Part shown: piece after piece, positions 1-11,945 of the stretch | Numbering within the stretch: the stretch's first letter is position 1 | How the letters are laid out: each line of letters opens with the position of its first letter | NCBI GenBank assembly: GCA_030760725.1 | Contig: JASWHV010000012.1 | Location: 40,331,652 to 40,395,651 of the forward strand | Origin: Neostapfia colusana | Lineage: Eukaryota > Streptophyta > Magnoliopsida > Poales > Poaceae | DNA: 64,000 nucleotides | Reading direction: 5' to 3' | The notes under the pieces: generated by a model | Seen by the model: only the letters and a program-made list of their open reading frames with translations | Told to the model about the DNA's origin: nothing | The model's database searches: none | Translations under genes and position numbers: made by a program

Positions 1-596
1 GGTTATGAATATTTATGAGCATGTGATGAATTTGAGAAAGATTAATGGCTGGATGAGACTTGATAAATGGTGCATTATGATTAAAGAATGTTTCTGATTT
101 ACTTGGATATATTGGGCTTTAACTCACCTAGAAATAGTTGCTGTTTTTATCATGTTTGTGAAATAAAATTTGCTTGCTGCAATGAGCCTTTTTATTTCCT
201 ACTTTGTTGTAAGCTACATGTCATACTTTTCCCGCACTTGCTGAGTACGACATGTACTCACCCTTGCATCACCACATAAACATCAGCTACAGGAGATGTG
301 TACTTCGAGGACCATGTGGAGTACTAGGCGTGCAAACTACCGTCAACATGCCTGTGGAGTCGAAGATGGAGCCTGCTGTCTTTAGTCACTTTCTGCTGTC
401 GTTTAGAGTCTTCCGCTGCAAGAATAAGATAAACATTCATGAGTGAGACATTGAGTCATTGTAACAAAGTACTTAAACCCTATTTATTCGTGGTTATATT
501 CTGAATTCAGTTTGTGGATTACATGTGTATGTGTGATGAACATTCTGGGCACACATATGCATTCACTTGGTTCTGTTTTCGGAACCGGAAGTCACA
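1..596 (+). mobile_element. Family-A LTR, 3' end only (cut by window edge)
   Basis: The stretch matches the last 600 bp of the family-A LTRs at 3706-6625 and 20140-22923, including the conserved block around the words ACTTGCTGAGTACGACATG (near 237-255) and the terminal words TTCGGAACCGG..GTCACA. It ends in CA at 595-596, directly against Copia RNase H sequence. The five bases 597-601 (GTTGC) would be one copy of the target duplication; the other lies outside the window. Whether it is a solo LTR or the end of a whole element cannot be told. No gene is present; short frames here are chance. Confidence 0.85.
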
Positions 597-1995
597 GTTG
601 CACGGGTTTTTAGCAATGCAAATGGCACTAATGTTATCACAAAATAGTGGAAGACTATCTAGATCAACCCCGTACTCCTTAAGTGTTTGAAAAATCCAAA
701 TAATTTGTGAGCAAGCGCTAGCAGCAGCTACATATTCAGATTTGGTCGTGGATTGTGCAACTGAATTTTGTTTTCTAGAGGACCAAGCAACAAGTGAATT
801 ACCAAGAAAATGACAAGCACCCGAAGTACTTTTCCTATCAATTCTACAACCCCCAAAATAAGCATCGGAAAAAGCTTCCAAAGTAACGGTTGAGGAAGAA
901 GGAAGAAAATCCCAAATTCTTGAGTTCCATGTAAGTACCTGAGAATTCTTTTGACGGCTTGACGATGTGAAGCACGTGGGGAAGCTTGAAATCGTGCACG
1001 AAGACATACCTTGAATGGTATGTCTGGTCTTGATGCCGTGAGGTACAAAAGTGATCCAATCATACTTCTATATTCTTTTTGATCCATGGGTTCACCATCT
1101 TCATCAAGTTCAAGTGTCGTTGCTGTACCCATTGGTGTCCGAAGAGACTTGCTTTTGTAGATGGTGAAGCGCTTAAGAAGGTCTCTTGTATACTTTGTTT
1201 GATGCACAAAAGTACCCTCCTTGGTTTGCTTTATTTGCAGCCCCAAAAAGTATGTGAGTTCTCCCATCATACTCATCTCAAATTCTGAACTCATCACAGC
1301 TGAAAACTTGGACACAAGATCATGAGAAGCACAACCAAAGATAATATCATCCACATACACTTGAACGAATAATGAGTCATTGCCATGCTTAAGCACAAAA
1401 AGAGTTTTATCAACCTTGCCCATGGTAAACCCCTTTTCAAGTAAGAATGTTTTTAACCTATCATACCATGCTCTAGGGGCTTGTTTAAGACCATACAAGG
1501 CTTTGGACAGTTTGTAAACATGATTAGGAAAATTTGGATTTTCAAAACCCGATGGTTGCTTGACATAAACCTCCTCATCTATGTAGCCATAAAGAAAAGC
1601 ACTTTTAACATCCATTTGATATAACTTGAAACCTTTAGATGCAGCAAATGCTAACAAAATTCTTATGGCTTCTAATCTAGCAACAGGAGCAAAAGTTTCA
1701 TCAAAATCTAGTCCTTCAACTTGTGTGAAACCTTGAGCAACCAACCTAGCCTTATTCCTAACCACAACCCCATCCTCACTTTATTTATTTTTAAACACCC
1801 ATTTAGTTCCGATTAGAGTGTGACGTTGAGGTGGAGGTACAAGTTTCCAAACATTATTTCTTTCAAAATTTTTCTAACCCTTCTTGCATGGCAATAATCC
1901 AAGATTCATTAGTGAGTGCGTGTGATATATCTTTGGGTTCAAAAGAAGCAACAAATGCAGAATGAGCGTGAGAGTTTGGATCACAAAACCTGGAC
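597..1995 (-). pseudogene. Copia (Sirevirus-like) reverse transcriptase and RNase H, broken
   Basis: Reading right to left, the frame from 1765 gives the RT start (RNKARLVAQGF, ETFAPVARLE), the motif KALYGLKQAPRAWYDRL and the catalytic YVDDIIFG. RNase H follows from about 1007 in another frame, with GTSGACHFLG-like RSTSGACHFLG, WSSRKQNSVAQSTTKSEY and CDNISAICIAKNP, where it is cut at 596/597 by the family-A LTR. A frameshift separates RT from RNase H, and a stop lies just before the RNKARL block (near 1780). The KGFTMGKVDKTLF and QVYVDDIIFG wording is typical of the Sirevirus branch. RT copies element RNA to cDNA and RNase H removes the RNA strand; this copy cannot do so. Confidence 0.88.
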
Positions 1996-3700
1996 CGTGT
2001 GACTCGTTCATGCAAGCTTCCAATCATTTGTTGTGGAGGATGACTTTTGAGGACCTAGAGGGGAGTAGACAATTCACAAGCTCCTTCTTCTTCATGTTCA
2101 TCACAAATTGAAGAACTTGTGACTTGAGGACGATCTGGACCAGCAATGGTGGTCGTCGGTGCTGGTTGTGAATCAAAATCAGGAGCTGGAACAATGTCAT
2201 TAGATCCTGAATTTTCGGGCAGCAGCACCAGTTCTTCATCTTCTTCGATGAAAATACTCTCCCCTGCGGGTATGGGTCCGGTCCTGCAATATTAGAGCTA
2301 GTATCTGGGCTAGCTTCATCAAAAGAAACCTCACAAGTCTCCACAATTTTGTTAGTGTCATGTAAAAGCACACGGTAGACTCTAGTATGAGATGGATAAC
2401 CAAGAAACATGCCATCAACGGATCTAGGTTCAAATTTACCAAGATTACCATGTTTCTAAACAAAGAATTTGCATCCAAAGACCCGAAAGTGTGTGACACT
2501 AGGCCTATGTCTAAACCGGAGTTCATATGGTGTTTTACCTAGCTTAGCACACAAGAAAACACGATTTGAGACATAACAAGCAGTTGCAATTGCATCAGCC
2601 CAAAATTTTTCTAGCACTTTGATATTCATCAAGCATAGTCCTAGCCATCTCAACTAAGGTTCTGTTCTTTCTCTCTACAACACTGTTTTGTTGAGGTACA
2701 TATGGTGAAGAAAATTGATGATCTATTCCATTTTTAGCACAAAAGTGATCAAACGATTAATTTTTAAATTCGGATTCGTTATCACTTCTAATTGCTTTTA
2801 AAGATCATGGGTGATCAATTGATAATATAAGAAATAAGGTTCTAAAGTGACTAAAAGTTTCATTCTTAAATGCCATAAATAAACCCAAGAGTATCTAGAA
2901 TAGTCATCAACAATCACAAGAACATACCATTTAGCTTCGAAGGATTGAACACGTGGAGGTCCTACGGTGTCAAGGTGCAAAAGTTGACCCGGTTCAGTTG
3001 TCATGGTCATTGTGAGAGGAAAATGTGAACCTGCAACCATCTTAGAATGTCTACAATAAGAGCACACAATTTCTTTGTCCCCTTTAAGTTTAGGCAACCC
3101 ACGTATGCGATCAAGAGCACTAACACGTGTGAGATGATCAAAGCCTACGTGACCAAGTCTACGATGCCAAAAGCATAAGTCTTTTGAATCATTAGCAACT
3201 AGACATCTATGCTTAGAGGATAACATATCAAAATGAGCTTTAAAAACTCTTCCAAACTGAGACATATTAAAAATGAGCTCACTATTTCAATCTACAACCT
3301 TGCAACAAGTTTTAGTGAAAATAATTTCTAGATTTTCATCTAGCAATTGTGAAAAATAAAGCAAGTTATATTTCAAATTTTTAACAAGTGCCACATCTTT
3401 TAAAGTGTAGTGATTATTTACTCTAACCGAACCCTTAGCAATTATAGGAGTTAAGTAACATTTTCTACATGTGACATAAAAGAGAGAGAGGAGAACCATT
3501 CTTTGTTACCGGTCATGTGCCGTGAGCATTCTGAATCCACAATCCAAATGTTCTCCTTCCTCAAGCGTGTAACCTACATAGAAGTACAATACGTCGATGA
3601 CTCAATACTAGGGTTAGTCAAAAGGCATTTAGGAATCCAGTACTGAGTCACACGACGTCCAGCAGAAGTAACACACAAAGACTGAGACAAAACATCAGGT
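1996..3700 (-). pseudogene. Copia (Sirevirus-like) protease and integrase, broken
   Basis: From 3700 downward, the aspartic protease motif appears as WIVDSECSRHMTG (active site codons 3529-3537), so the usual Asp-Ser-Gly is Asp-Ser-Glu here. Then come the pre-integrase H-H-C-C module (WHRRLGHVGFDHL ... VCSYCRHSKM, about 3170-3040), the first integrase Asp block (LLHLDTVGPP) and VDDYSRYSWVYLW (about 2900-2870). The end of the catalytic core and C-terminal part are seen at 2653-2456 (KFWADAIATACYVSNR, KTPYELRFRHRPSV, FRVFGCKFFV) and 2410-2024 (FLGYPSHTRVYRVLL). Several stops and frameshifts break it. Order PR-IN-RT-RH is diagnostic of Copia. Confidence 0.87.
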
Positions 3701-3881
3701 TTATGTGTAACACCCTCAAATTCATTTCCGTGCATTCATACATTTTTCATATAGAGAAACATTTAAAAAGAAGTAGAAATGGAGAAAGAATCATAAAAAT
3801 GATGGGGAATGGGAAAAAGATAGCTGAAATGAGCCAATTCCAATTTGTCTAAGTGCGCTGTCGACACATCCCCGGACCGCG

Positions 3882-4325
3882 GGACATGTGGCGCCCGCGG
3901 AGCTCGCCTCTGAGGAGAGGTGTGGTCCGGCAACGCGGGACACGTGTCACCCTCGGAGCTCACCTCCATGGAGGGGGTGAGGTCCGGCACCGCAGGACAC
4001 GTGACGCCCTCGGAGCTCGCCTCTGAGGAGAGGGGAGGCCCAGCCCCGCTGGACACGTGGCACCCTCGAAGCTCGCCTCTGAGGAGAGGGAAGGCCCGGC
4101 CCCGCTGGACACGTGGTGCCCTCAGAGCTCGCCTCTGAGGAGAGGGGAGGCCCGGCCCCGCTGGACACATGGCGCTCTCTGAGCTCGCTCCTGCGGAGGG
4201 AGCAAGGCCCGGCTCCGCTGGCCACGTGGCAGGCCCGGAGCTCGCCTCTGAGCAGAGGGGAGGCCGGCCCCGCCAGACACGTGGCACCTTCGGAGCTCAT
4301 CCCTGCAGAGGGTGCAAGGTCCCTA
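3882..4325 (+). repeat. CACGTG-centred minisatellite in solo LTR A1
   Basis: About eight imperfect copies of a 55-57 bp unit, each with GGACACGTGGC or a one-base variant, then GAGCTCGCCTC and a GGCCCGGC block. CACGTG is the G-box/E-box core bound by plant bZIP and bHLH factors, so an enhancer role in the LTR is plausible but inferred. The same unit occurs in family-C LTRs (11946-12401, 12480-13235, 17105-20035). It is absent from the other family-A LTRs here. Confidence 0.85.
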
Positions 4326-4499
4326 GGCGGTTTTTCTACTGTACACGGGGGTACCCGGTAATGAGGTACTGACAATATTTCCCTAAATTTTTCCCACATT
4401 GCTGCCGCACCAAACTTAAAAGATAAATTTGTTGAGATCCATAATTGAGTAGGACTCTTATTTGAGCTCCAATTGGAGTAGGACTCCTCTTGTTCCCCT

Positions 4500-4508
4500 T
4501 ATAAATAG
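4500..4508 (+). promoter_or_regulatory. TATA box of LTR A1
   Basis: TATAAATAG preceded by a C-rich tract and followed about 50 bp later by CT-rich sequence and a GTAGG splice-donor-like site. The same box sits at the same place in LTRs at 20731, 42377 and, on the minus strand, 19133-19140. Confidence 0.7.
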
Positions 4509-5718
4509 AACCCAAAACCCCCTTTTGGCTGTAACCCCTTTCCCTTTTTCTTCCTCCCAAGTCGATGACCTGGAGGCCCTAGCCCCCAACTCGCCGAGTT
4601 AACTCCCCCCTCACCGGAGTTCAGTCGCCGGCGAGCCCCTGCTGCTGCCACTGGTAGGAGGAAGACCCTGCCACCAAAAGGATGTGAGGTAGGTCTTCGT
4701 TACCCATCTTACGACGTCGTCGCTGTTCCTACGCATCCGTTTTCTTCGCTTCCTTCGAGCAGAAACTCTTACGTGTGGACAGATCATGTTTTGATCGGTT
4801 TTTGACGGTGGAATTGATCTAGATCTTGAGTCAAGATCATCACCACGTCCACACTTAATCCCTACACCCTTGTTCATCATAAAACACCATGAAAGCCGTT
4901 AAAACATGCAAGAACACATACAAACTGGTTTAATAAAACAGCACCATAGGATTTGCATCCATCTACACCATTGCATCTTAAGTAAAGTTTGTGCATGATG
5001 TTTGATTGCTGTAAATTTTGTATGTGCGTGGTCGTGAGTAGAAGGACAAGCTCAGGAAGCCATCTATGAAGAATTACAGCACCAAGATTTCGAGACGCTC
5101 GGACAACAAGAGCCACGGGAGCAAGGCAAGTGCCCCTTGACCATATTGATCCCATGTTTTGAAACTGTTTTGTTTGCGAAAACGAGTATGCTTGAGTCAA
5201 CTTGATGGGACACCCCTTTATAGGAGTTTACTAGTTTTGTTAACCATCCTTGTCGCTGGGAAAGTTGATGAGTCGGGTATGGTCATTTTTCCTTTTTGCT
5301 TCGCTTAATCCATGGGATACGGGAAGCGGAATTAAAACATAGATAGCTACTGCACTCATATGAATAATGATGATGATAACTTGATGATGTTAATAACCAT
5401 AGAATCAGGGGAGATCTAGGCAAGCTTGGTTCGTGGATGTTGCTGAATGAGATGGTGGTTTACTTGCCGTAGATCTAAAAACCGGTTCATGCCAGCACAT
5501 GCTAGGAAAACAGTGCCACCACAAGGCCAAATATGGGTGCGGCTTAGCTGACTAATTAGGTGTGTTGCTAGCTTATTATGGACTGTGGATGGCGCGGGGA
5601 ATGGGAGTCAAGAGGGACTTCTCTGGGAACTGCATGGCACAAGAGGGGGCCCGTGGGTGGGAGAATGGTGATTCGAGCCTGCCGGTGAAACCTCAGTGAG
5701 TCCATACATCTAGTAGCC

Positions 5719-5890
5719 CCTTTGTAAAGGCTATTTTGTGATCTCTTGGCCATACACCGATGGTTGTGTACTGGTATAATGGTGGTTCTGCAGTCGCCGA
5801 CGGCGACGAAATCACGAACTTATGGGTAAAGTGGTGCCACCTCTGCAGAGTGTAAAACTATCATGATAGCCGTGCTTACGGTCACAAGCA
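5719..5890 (+). other. Conserved hairpin block in LTR A1 (transcribed region)
   Basis: Four short inverted repeats follow each other: CCTTTGTAAAGG (5719-5730), CTCTGCAGAG (5841-5850), CTATCATGATAG (5858-5869) and CCGTGCTTACGG (5870-5881). The same order and spacing occur in the distinct E-family LTR (31000-31183), although most other LTR sequence has diverged. A structured RNA element, for example in packaging or dimerisation, is an inference. Confidence 0.55.
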
Positions 5891-6630
5891 CCTGGCCAAC
5901 TCACATGATTAGAAGGGAAAAACTTGGGATGGATATTCGGTATGGTTATGGTATGGTCATTGAAATTTGTTTTGGGACTGTTTTGAGTCATGAAGATAAA
6001 TTTGGCTTCGGTTATATGAATATGAGATGGTTATGAATGTTTATGAGTATGAGATGATTTTGAGAAAAGTTAATGGCTGGTTGAGACCTGAGAAAAGGGT
6101 GAATTATGATGGAGAAAATGATGCTGAAATACTTAGTCATGTTGGGATAAATATCACTTAGAAACAGTTGCTATTTTTATCATGTTTGTGAAATAAAATT
6201 TGCTTGCTGCAATGAGCATTTTTATTCCTACCTTGTTGTAAGCTACATGTCATACTTTTCCTGCACTTGCTGAGTACGACATGTACTCACCCTTGCATCA
6301 TCACATAAACATCAGCAACAGGAGAAGAGTACTTCGAGGACCATGTGGGGTACTAGGCGTGCGAACTACCGTCAACTTGTCTGTGGAGTTGAAGATGGAG
6401 CCGCTGCTACTTAGTTATTTCTGCTGTCGTTTAGAGACTTCCTCTGCAAGAATAAGATAGAAAATCATGACTGAGACAATTAGTCGATGTAATAAAGTAT
6501 TTAAATACTATTTTTTCGTGGTTATATTCTGAATTCAGTTTGTGGATTACATGTGTATGTGTGATGAACATCCTGGGCACACATATGCATTAATCTTGGT
6601 TCTGTTTTCGGAACCGGGTGTCACATTATG

Positions 6631-8795
6631 AGCTAAAGTTTGAGGATTTTTATACCCAACTACTGACCTACGAGGTGTTAGATGAGTAGCACTAAAAACA
6701 GTAGGTCCGGAAGCAAACTTTGCATGTTTTTGACTCATTACAGCATGTTGCATATTCCTAACGTTCGGTTCAGCACACGCAACAGGGTTTGCACAGTTGT
6801 TATGTGATCTAGCAATCATTCTTTCCTTTTTTCTGTTGCTTAGCTAGTCTATAACAAAAATCTATGACATGACCATCTCTACCACAGTAGGTACAATGAA
6901 ATTTAACTTTATGTTCATGTCTAGATGAGCAGACAACATGTTTATTTGAAACCGAATGAGACAACACTCCTGCAGATTTAAAAACCACTTCTTTTTGTTT
7001 AGGAACTGTTTTAATCAAACCACTTCCTAATGGCTTTACAATTTTAGGTGGATGTGCTTTAGCATGAGCATGGGAATCAAAACCTAAACCAGTTTTATCA
7101 TTGCAAGATTTAGAAGAATTTAACAGCAAGTTCAGATTCTTATTCCCATTATAAAACCACTCTAGTGTTCTATTCATGTCGTCAAGTTTTTTAGACAAGT
7201 CTAGGCAGTTTTGACATGAAGTTTTTTCCTTTTAGTTTGCAATTGGAACAATACTTTACTTCATGAGAACGTAAAGCATTGTTCAATATATGAATTTTAT
7301 TCATAGCATCTTGTAGTTTCTTATTAAGATCATCACAAGTAGAACAATGCAAATCAATTGCAGAACAACACACATCTTTCAAGTTTTTATCATTAAGTGC
7401 CGCAAGCTGTCTGTTTTTTTCAATCTCTAACTCAAGTTTATCAAGTGTGGAGGTATGTGCACTTCTTAGCGAGGACAATTGTTCATATATTAAATCACAT
7501 GAGGGACAAGAATCATCACTAGGAATCAAAGATTTCAAACCATTAAATTCAGATTCTAGTGACTCAATTTTAACAGCATTGTCCCTAAGCTTTTTGTCCT
7601 TTTTCTTAACTATAACAGTGGCACGAGAAATAGCATTACACATTTCTTCGCAAGTAGGACATACCTCTTCATTGTCGCTGTTGTGTTCTGCCTCCTCCAT
7701 ACTTGAACTTAACTTGCCCGCCATGAAGCATAAGTTTGCCAAATCATCTTCATCTTCGTCACTTCTGATGTCCACATCGCTCGAGCCAAGTTCTTAAAGT
7801 GCGGAGATAAAACTATTTACCAATTGGCGTCCTATAAAACCCTTCTTCTTTTTCTTATCGTTTGCAGAGGAGTGCTTTGTCCTAGTTTGCTTTTCATCAC
7901 GGGAAGTAGGACCTGAAAGGTTGGGGCAATCCATACGAAAATGTCCTGTCTTACCACATTCGAAGCATCGTTGAGGTCCGACACTTCTTCTCCTTCTAGT
8001 TCTCATATTTTGCAATGCTTTTGAGAACCGAGTAGAGATGAGTGCAAGTTCTTCCTCTGGAAACTCTTCAATCTGTTCAAGGGTTAGAGAGGACAACAAA
8101 GAAAGTGTACCACAAGATGAAGATTGACTAGAGCTAGGCATGTCACGTTGTGAAACAAATGCAAGAGACTTCTTGGGGTTCTTACGTGATATTATGTCAA
8201 TTTTATGAGTTTTTAACTTAGAATATAGCACATCTAATGTAAGTGTACTCATGACCGTAGATTCACGAATAGATGTAACTTTCATCTCCCAAATTGACAT
8301 GTCTAATGCACTTAGTAATTGCCTAGCATTTTCAGCATCTGAAAAATTAACGTTGACACTACGCAAGTTGCTGAGAATTTTATTGAAGCGAGCAAAGAGG
8401 TCATTGATTGACTCACCGGGTTGCATCTCAAAGTGCATGTATTCTTTCTTGAACATATCCTGTCTTACATTTTTGATCGTGTTGGATCCTTTGTGGTAGT
8501 CACAAAGTTCTTTCCACACATCGTATGCAGATCGGAGGTGTGCAACACGGTCGAAGTCACTTTGAGTTAATCCTTGTATGATCAAGTTCCGTGCTTTGTT
8601 GTTGTTGTCAACATCTCTCATGTTCGTAGCTGTGACTTGATCGTTTGGCGGCACGTCATAAGGCTTGTACACCTTTTCCCATATTGCAAAGCCTTGGACC
8701 TGGATGAAAGCCTCCATACGTGTCATCCAAATCTGAAAATCAATGCCACTGAACACACAAGGTTTTGTGGAGTATTTTCCATGATGATTAGTCAA
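6631..8795 (-). pseudogene. Copia (Sirevirus-like) gag, broken
   Basis: From 8795 the Gag N-part reads HHGKYSTKPCVFSGIDFQIW and MTRMEAF, the UBN2-type capsid region (VWKELCDYHKGSNTIK, MQPGESINDLFARFNKIL) and a CCHC knuckle CFECGKTGHFRMDC (near 7970-7930). After one in-frame TAA (7794-7796) it continues with EDEDDLANLCFMAGK and a long Cys-containing coiled coil (to about 7200), a feature of Sirevirus Gag. A frameshift near 7195 leads to a second knuckle, CTYCGRDGHVIDFC, and the linker to protease, cut at 6630 by solo LTR A1. The first codon is TTG in this copy; I see no in-frame ATG between the primer site and it, so the start has probably mutated. Confidence 0.87.
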
Positions 8796-8828
8796 AACAC
8801 GTGCAAATCACAAAGATTAGAGCACCGT

Positions 8829-8841
8829 GGCTCTGTTACCA
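8829..8841 (-). other. Primer binding site of the Copia element
   Basis: On the minus strand this reads TGGTAACAGAGCC, one base from the usual tRNA-iMet site TGGTATCAGAGCC. Two bases separate it from the LTR end, and gag starts about 35 bp downstream. Confidence 0.8.
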
Positions 8842-8843
8842 CT

Positions 8844-10425
8844 TGTTGGATCGAAGAGCACGTGAAAAGCTACCAGAGGGGGGGGTGAATGGTAGATTTA
8901 AACTTTTTAGCGGAAGCAACAAAAACCCCCTCGGCAGAAAATCGATCTGTTAAAGAAACCATATATGCGACTGATCTAAACGTGTTTAACCATGACAAAA
9001 TTGTTATATATTATAGAGAATCAAGTCACGAATACATGACAACAAGAATCACGGAAATCCGTCAAGAAAAACTGAAGTTATGATCAAATGATCAAACGAG
9101 GGTCAATCTGTTCTACTCGAGTAAAAACCAGATCTGCAACACTGCAAAGAAACTCGTGTAGATTAGAAACTACAAATCCAATGACCGTGAAATTTTCACT
9201 TATGATAGATAATCAAGTTTTGAGGACAACCCAAAAATAATCACGTCAATTGGATCTGTAAAACTCGAGTTATGATCAAAATATCTAAGCACTGTCGTGC
9301 TATCCAGAAACTCGATGAGAAAGACTTGACAAAAACAAGTCGGATGAAAAAGGCACAAAAGCTCCTCTAAATTACAAATTTTATTGATCAAAACATAAGA
9401 GGAACAGCCCAAGGTCGTGTCCACCATGAGCCTTGGCCTCCCTTGCTTATATAACCAGTACTAAGGCCAACCCAATTCAAACTAGGACTCCTCCTACTTG
9501 GATTCAAACTGTAACTTTCCAGTATTCCTCAAGACTCTTCTATACGCAGATAGAAGCAATCTTACGACTCCCAAGCACCTTAGGAACGTCCCAAACACTC
9601 CTAAAACAACTCTACTTCATGCCTAACACGAAATCCTATTATAACCAACTTGAAACTTTCCATAAACAAACCATAACCGCCTTAGCCGCAGCCTGAGCGC
9701 AAAATCCAGCCGGTTGAACCTTTTCAACCATATCTCCACTTCCATATCTCTTCACCACGCCTTGGAACCATGTTTCCATATCCATGCACTCCTTGCACAC
9801 GTGCAAACATCTTCCAACGACGTCCACGATATATTCATATGCATTGTTCTTGATCCAAACATGCTGCGCGACCTCCCGATCAACTCAACCACAATTCCTC
9901 CCGAACTTGGTTGTTGAACCTCATCATCTCCCTAAGACTAGTTCAATGGATCTCGTCACCAGCCATATATTGAACTCAAGCAACACCTGCACATGAAATA
10001 AACAAATACTTTCGAGCACAAGTCCGCGACTTGACTCACGTTAGTTCCGAAAACCACAACACCTTACGTGAACACCTCACATAAGCATGTTGCAAACCAT
10101 AGAAAAATGTTGACCACCGTAAACAGCCATAACACTTCAAAAACTTAGTAAGAAAATACTAAGCAAACTTTCCATAGATGTAAAGCAAGTTTGAAACATT
10201 TGCATGGTAAAAACAGAACCATTGCGATTTAGCTCCGGACCTTGCCAAAGCTAACCGGACCTTGAGCCAGAGCTTACCAAAGCTAGCAGAACCTAGCACC
10301 GGAACTTGCCAAAGCTAGTCAGACCTACCACCGTAGCTAACCATACACATGTCGGACCTAGCCATAGCAAGTCGGACCTTACGTCGAATCTTGTCGGAGC
10401 TCGGACCTAGAGTCGGACCTTGAAA
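8844..10425 (-). mobile_element. 5' LTR of the Copia element (outer end not located)
   Basis: The LTR's inner end is clear: on the plus strand it starts TGTTGGATCG next to the primer site, followed by AGAGGGGGGGTGAATGG, a block typical of Sirevirus-type LTR ends. The far part (10230-10425) is an imperfect run of words such as CGGACCTTGCCAAAGCTA. The outer boundary could not be fixed because the partner LTR lies outside the window; the end given is the last repeat-rich stretch, and the LTR may run on to about 10.9 kb or 11.9 kb. Reading frames in it are not supported as genes. Confidence 0.55.
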
Positions 10426-11945
10426 AAAAAGTATTTTTAGCAGAATTCAAAACTTTTATCGTCATAGACAATGTATTCAGCACATATAGGTCTCACAGAA
10501 AACAATGATGTGAGATTAAAGGTGGGACTGGTAACAGCAACATAGCACCTAAAAAATCTTCATATGATCTCACATTTCAAATTCTTAGGTTAAAACTAGC
10601 CAGGCTGCCAAATGTACCTAAATTTGAGATTTAGTTCAAAATAGAGTATGGTTGAGTAGAATTCCTCACTAAACTTCTGAATTATACTCACAACATTTCC
10701 AAACATGGAGATCGGATTTCAGAATTAGGTTCTCCATAGTCTAAATAGTATCTTTACCAAATTTAATTGAATTTGGACTAGGTTTGCAATTTGTTTGGAT
10801 GAGGTAAAGTGGTAATCTAAATTTAAATTCAAATATCAGATTCTCAATTCAACTCCATCAAAATTCAAAATGAATTGCACCATTGGATTACTTATATTCA
10901 GTTTAGCCGACATGCAAGTTTTTATCATTTTTAGAGTTGGTTTACTATTTTAAACTGAATTTATAAAGTGGATAAGAGGGAGGTGGGACCCACATGTCAG
11001 TGTGGGTGTGCTGAGTTTTCTTCCCTCCTCCCACGCGCGCGACACCGCGGCTCGCCACCACTCTTACCCGAGCGGTGAAGCACACACATAGGCAGCTTGG
11101 TAGAAAAAATGAATTTAATGCGACCTCATCTCGGCGGCTACACATACCCCCCGACGTGAAACCGACCGATTTCACTGTTCTTCCCAATTTTTGGCCGCAG
11201 AACACATCCCACCAATGCCGCTTCGGATCTTTGTCGCCCCAGTGATCCAACCGTTCTCTCGTCGCACTTCCAAAAGCAAAAAGGTGTGCCATCGTGTGCT
11301 GGTGCTCACGGTGAAAGCCGTTTATCGTTTGCTTCACTGTGCGCTGAGTATTTCTAGTTTTCCCTCGGTGTGTTCATTTGAACTGAGTGGGTTTTGAGGT
11401 GAAATTCACCTCACATGATCCTTTAGCGATCGTGCACGTCTAAGGACATGATCTAGACATCCCTACGGAGCTGTAGGAAGGAGTAGAGCATGTTTTGCCC
11501 AAGAAACCGAGGAGTTCACTGATTTTTTCCCTCCAGCAGCAAAAACCTTTTGGTTCACCGGTGAACTATAGGTTATGGCTGTTTTCATCGGCTTCTTGGT
11601 TCATTTTTGTGCTCCACATGATCCGGCAATGCTGTAGGAGCAAAACCCGGTCGAAAAGAGGCCATCCCGAGCTAGAACACCGTCGCCGCGGAGCTTCAAG
11701 CCGCTGTCACCATGGTCAGCCATGCTCCGGCCGTCGCCGTCGTGAGCTGAGGTCACCAGTGTGGTCAGGGTGCAGAGTTAGGCCCTGGCGGCAAGTTTGG
11801 AGGATCTGGATGGCTGGGAACACCTCAGCGGCGAGTTCGCCATCGTGCGCCGCCGCGGAGAGGTCGGGCGTCGAGAGGTAGAAGACGACCCGGCGGGTCC
11901 CACATTGTCTAAATGTTTTACGACACTCCCCCTGGTACTTCTACT
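10426..11945. other. Unassigned, probably transposon-derived stretch
   Basis: An AT-rich half (10426-10960) is followed by a GC-rich half with GTGGGACCCACATGTCAGTG (near 10983), common in grass LTR leaders, and a leader-like region (11330-11880). I found no conserved protein motif on either strand. It may be the outer part of the Copia LTR or a remnant of another LTR; nothing here supports a host gene. Confidence 0.35.

Larger units (their letters stand above)
3706..6625 (+). mobile_element. Solo LTR, family A (copy A1), with 5-bp target duplication
   Basis: This 2920-bp unit starts TGTAACACCC and ends GGGTGTCACA, and is flanked by TTATG at 3701-3705 and 6626-6630. Copia protease sequence lies on the left and Copia gag on the right, so removing it rejoins the Copia element. 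No primer site or gag/pol lies inside, so it is a solo LTR, presumably left by recombination between the two LTRs of a full element. Unlike the LTR at 20140-22923, its U3 carries a CACGTG minisatellite (3882-4325). A TATA box, a splice-donor-like GAGGTAGGT near 4686 and the conserved hairpin block lie further on. Confidence 0.95.
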
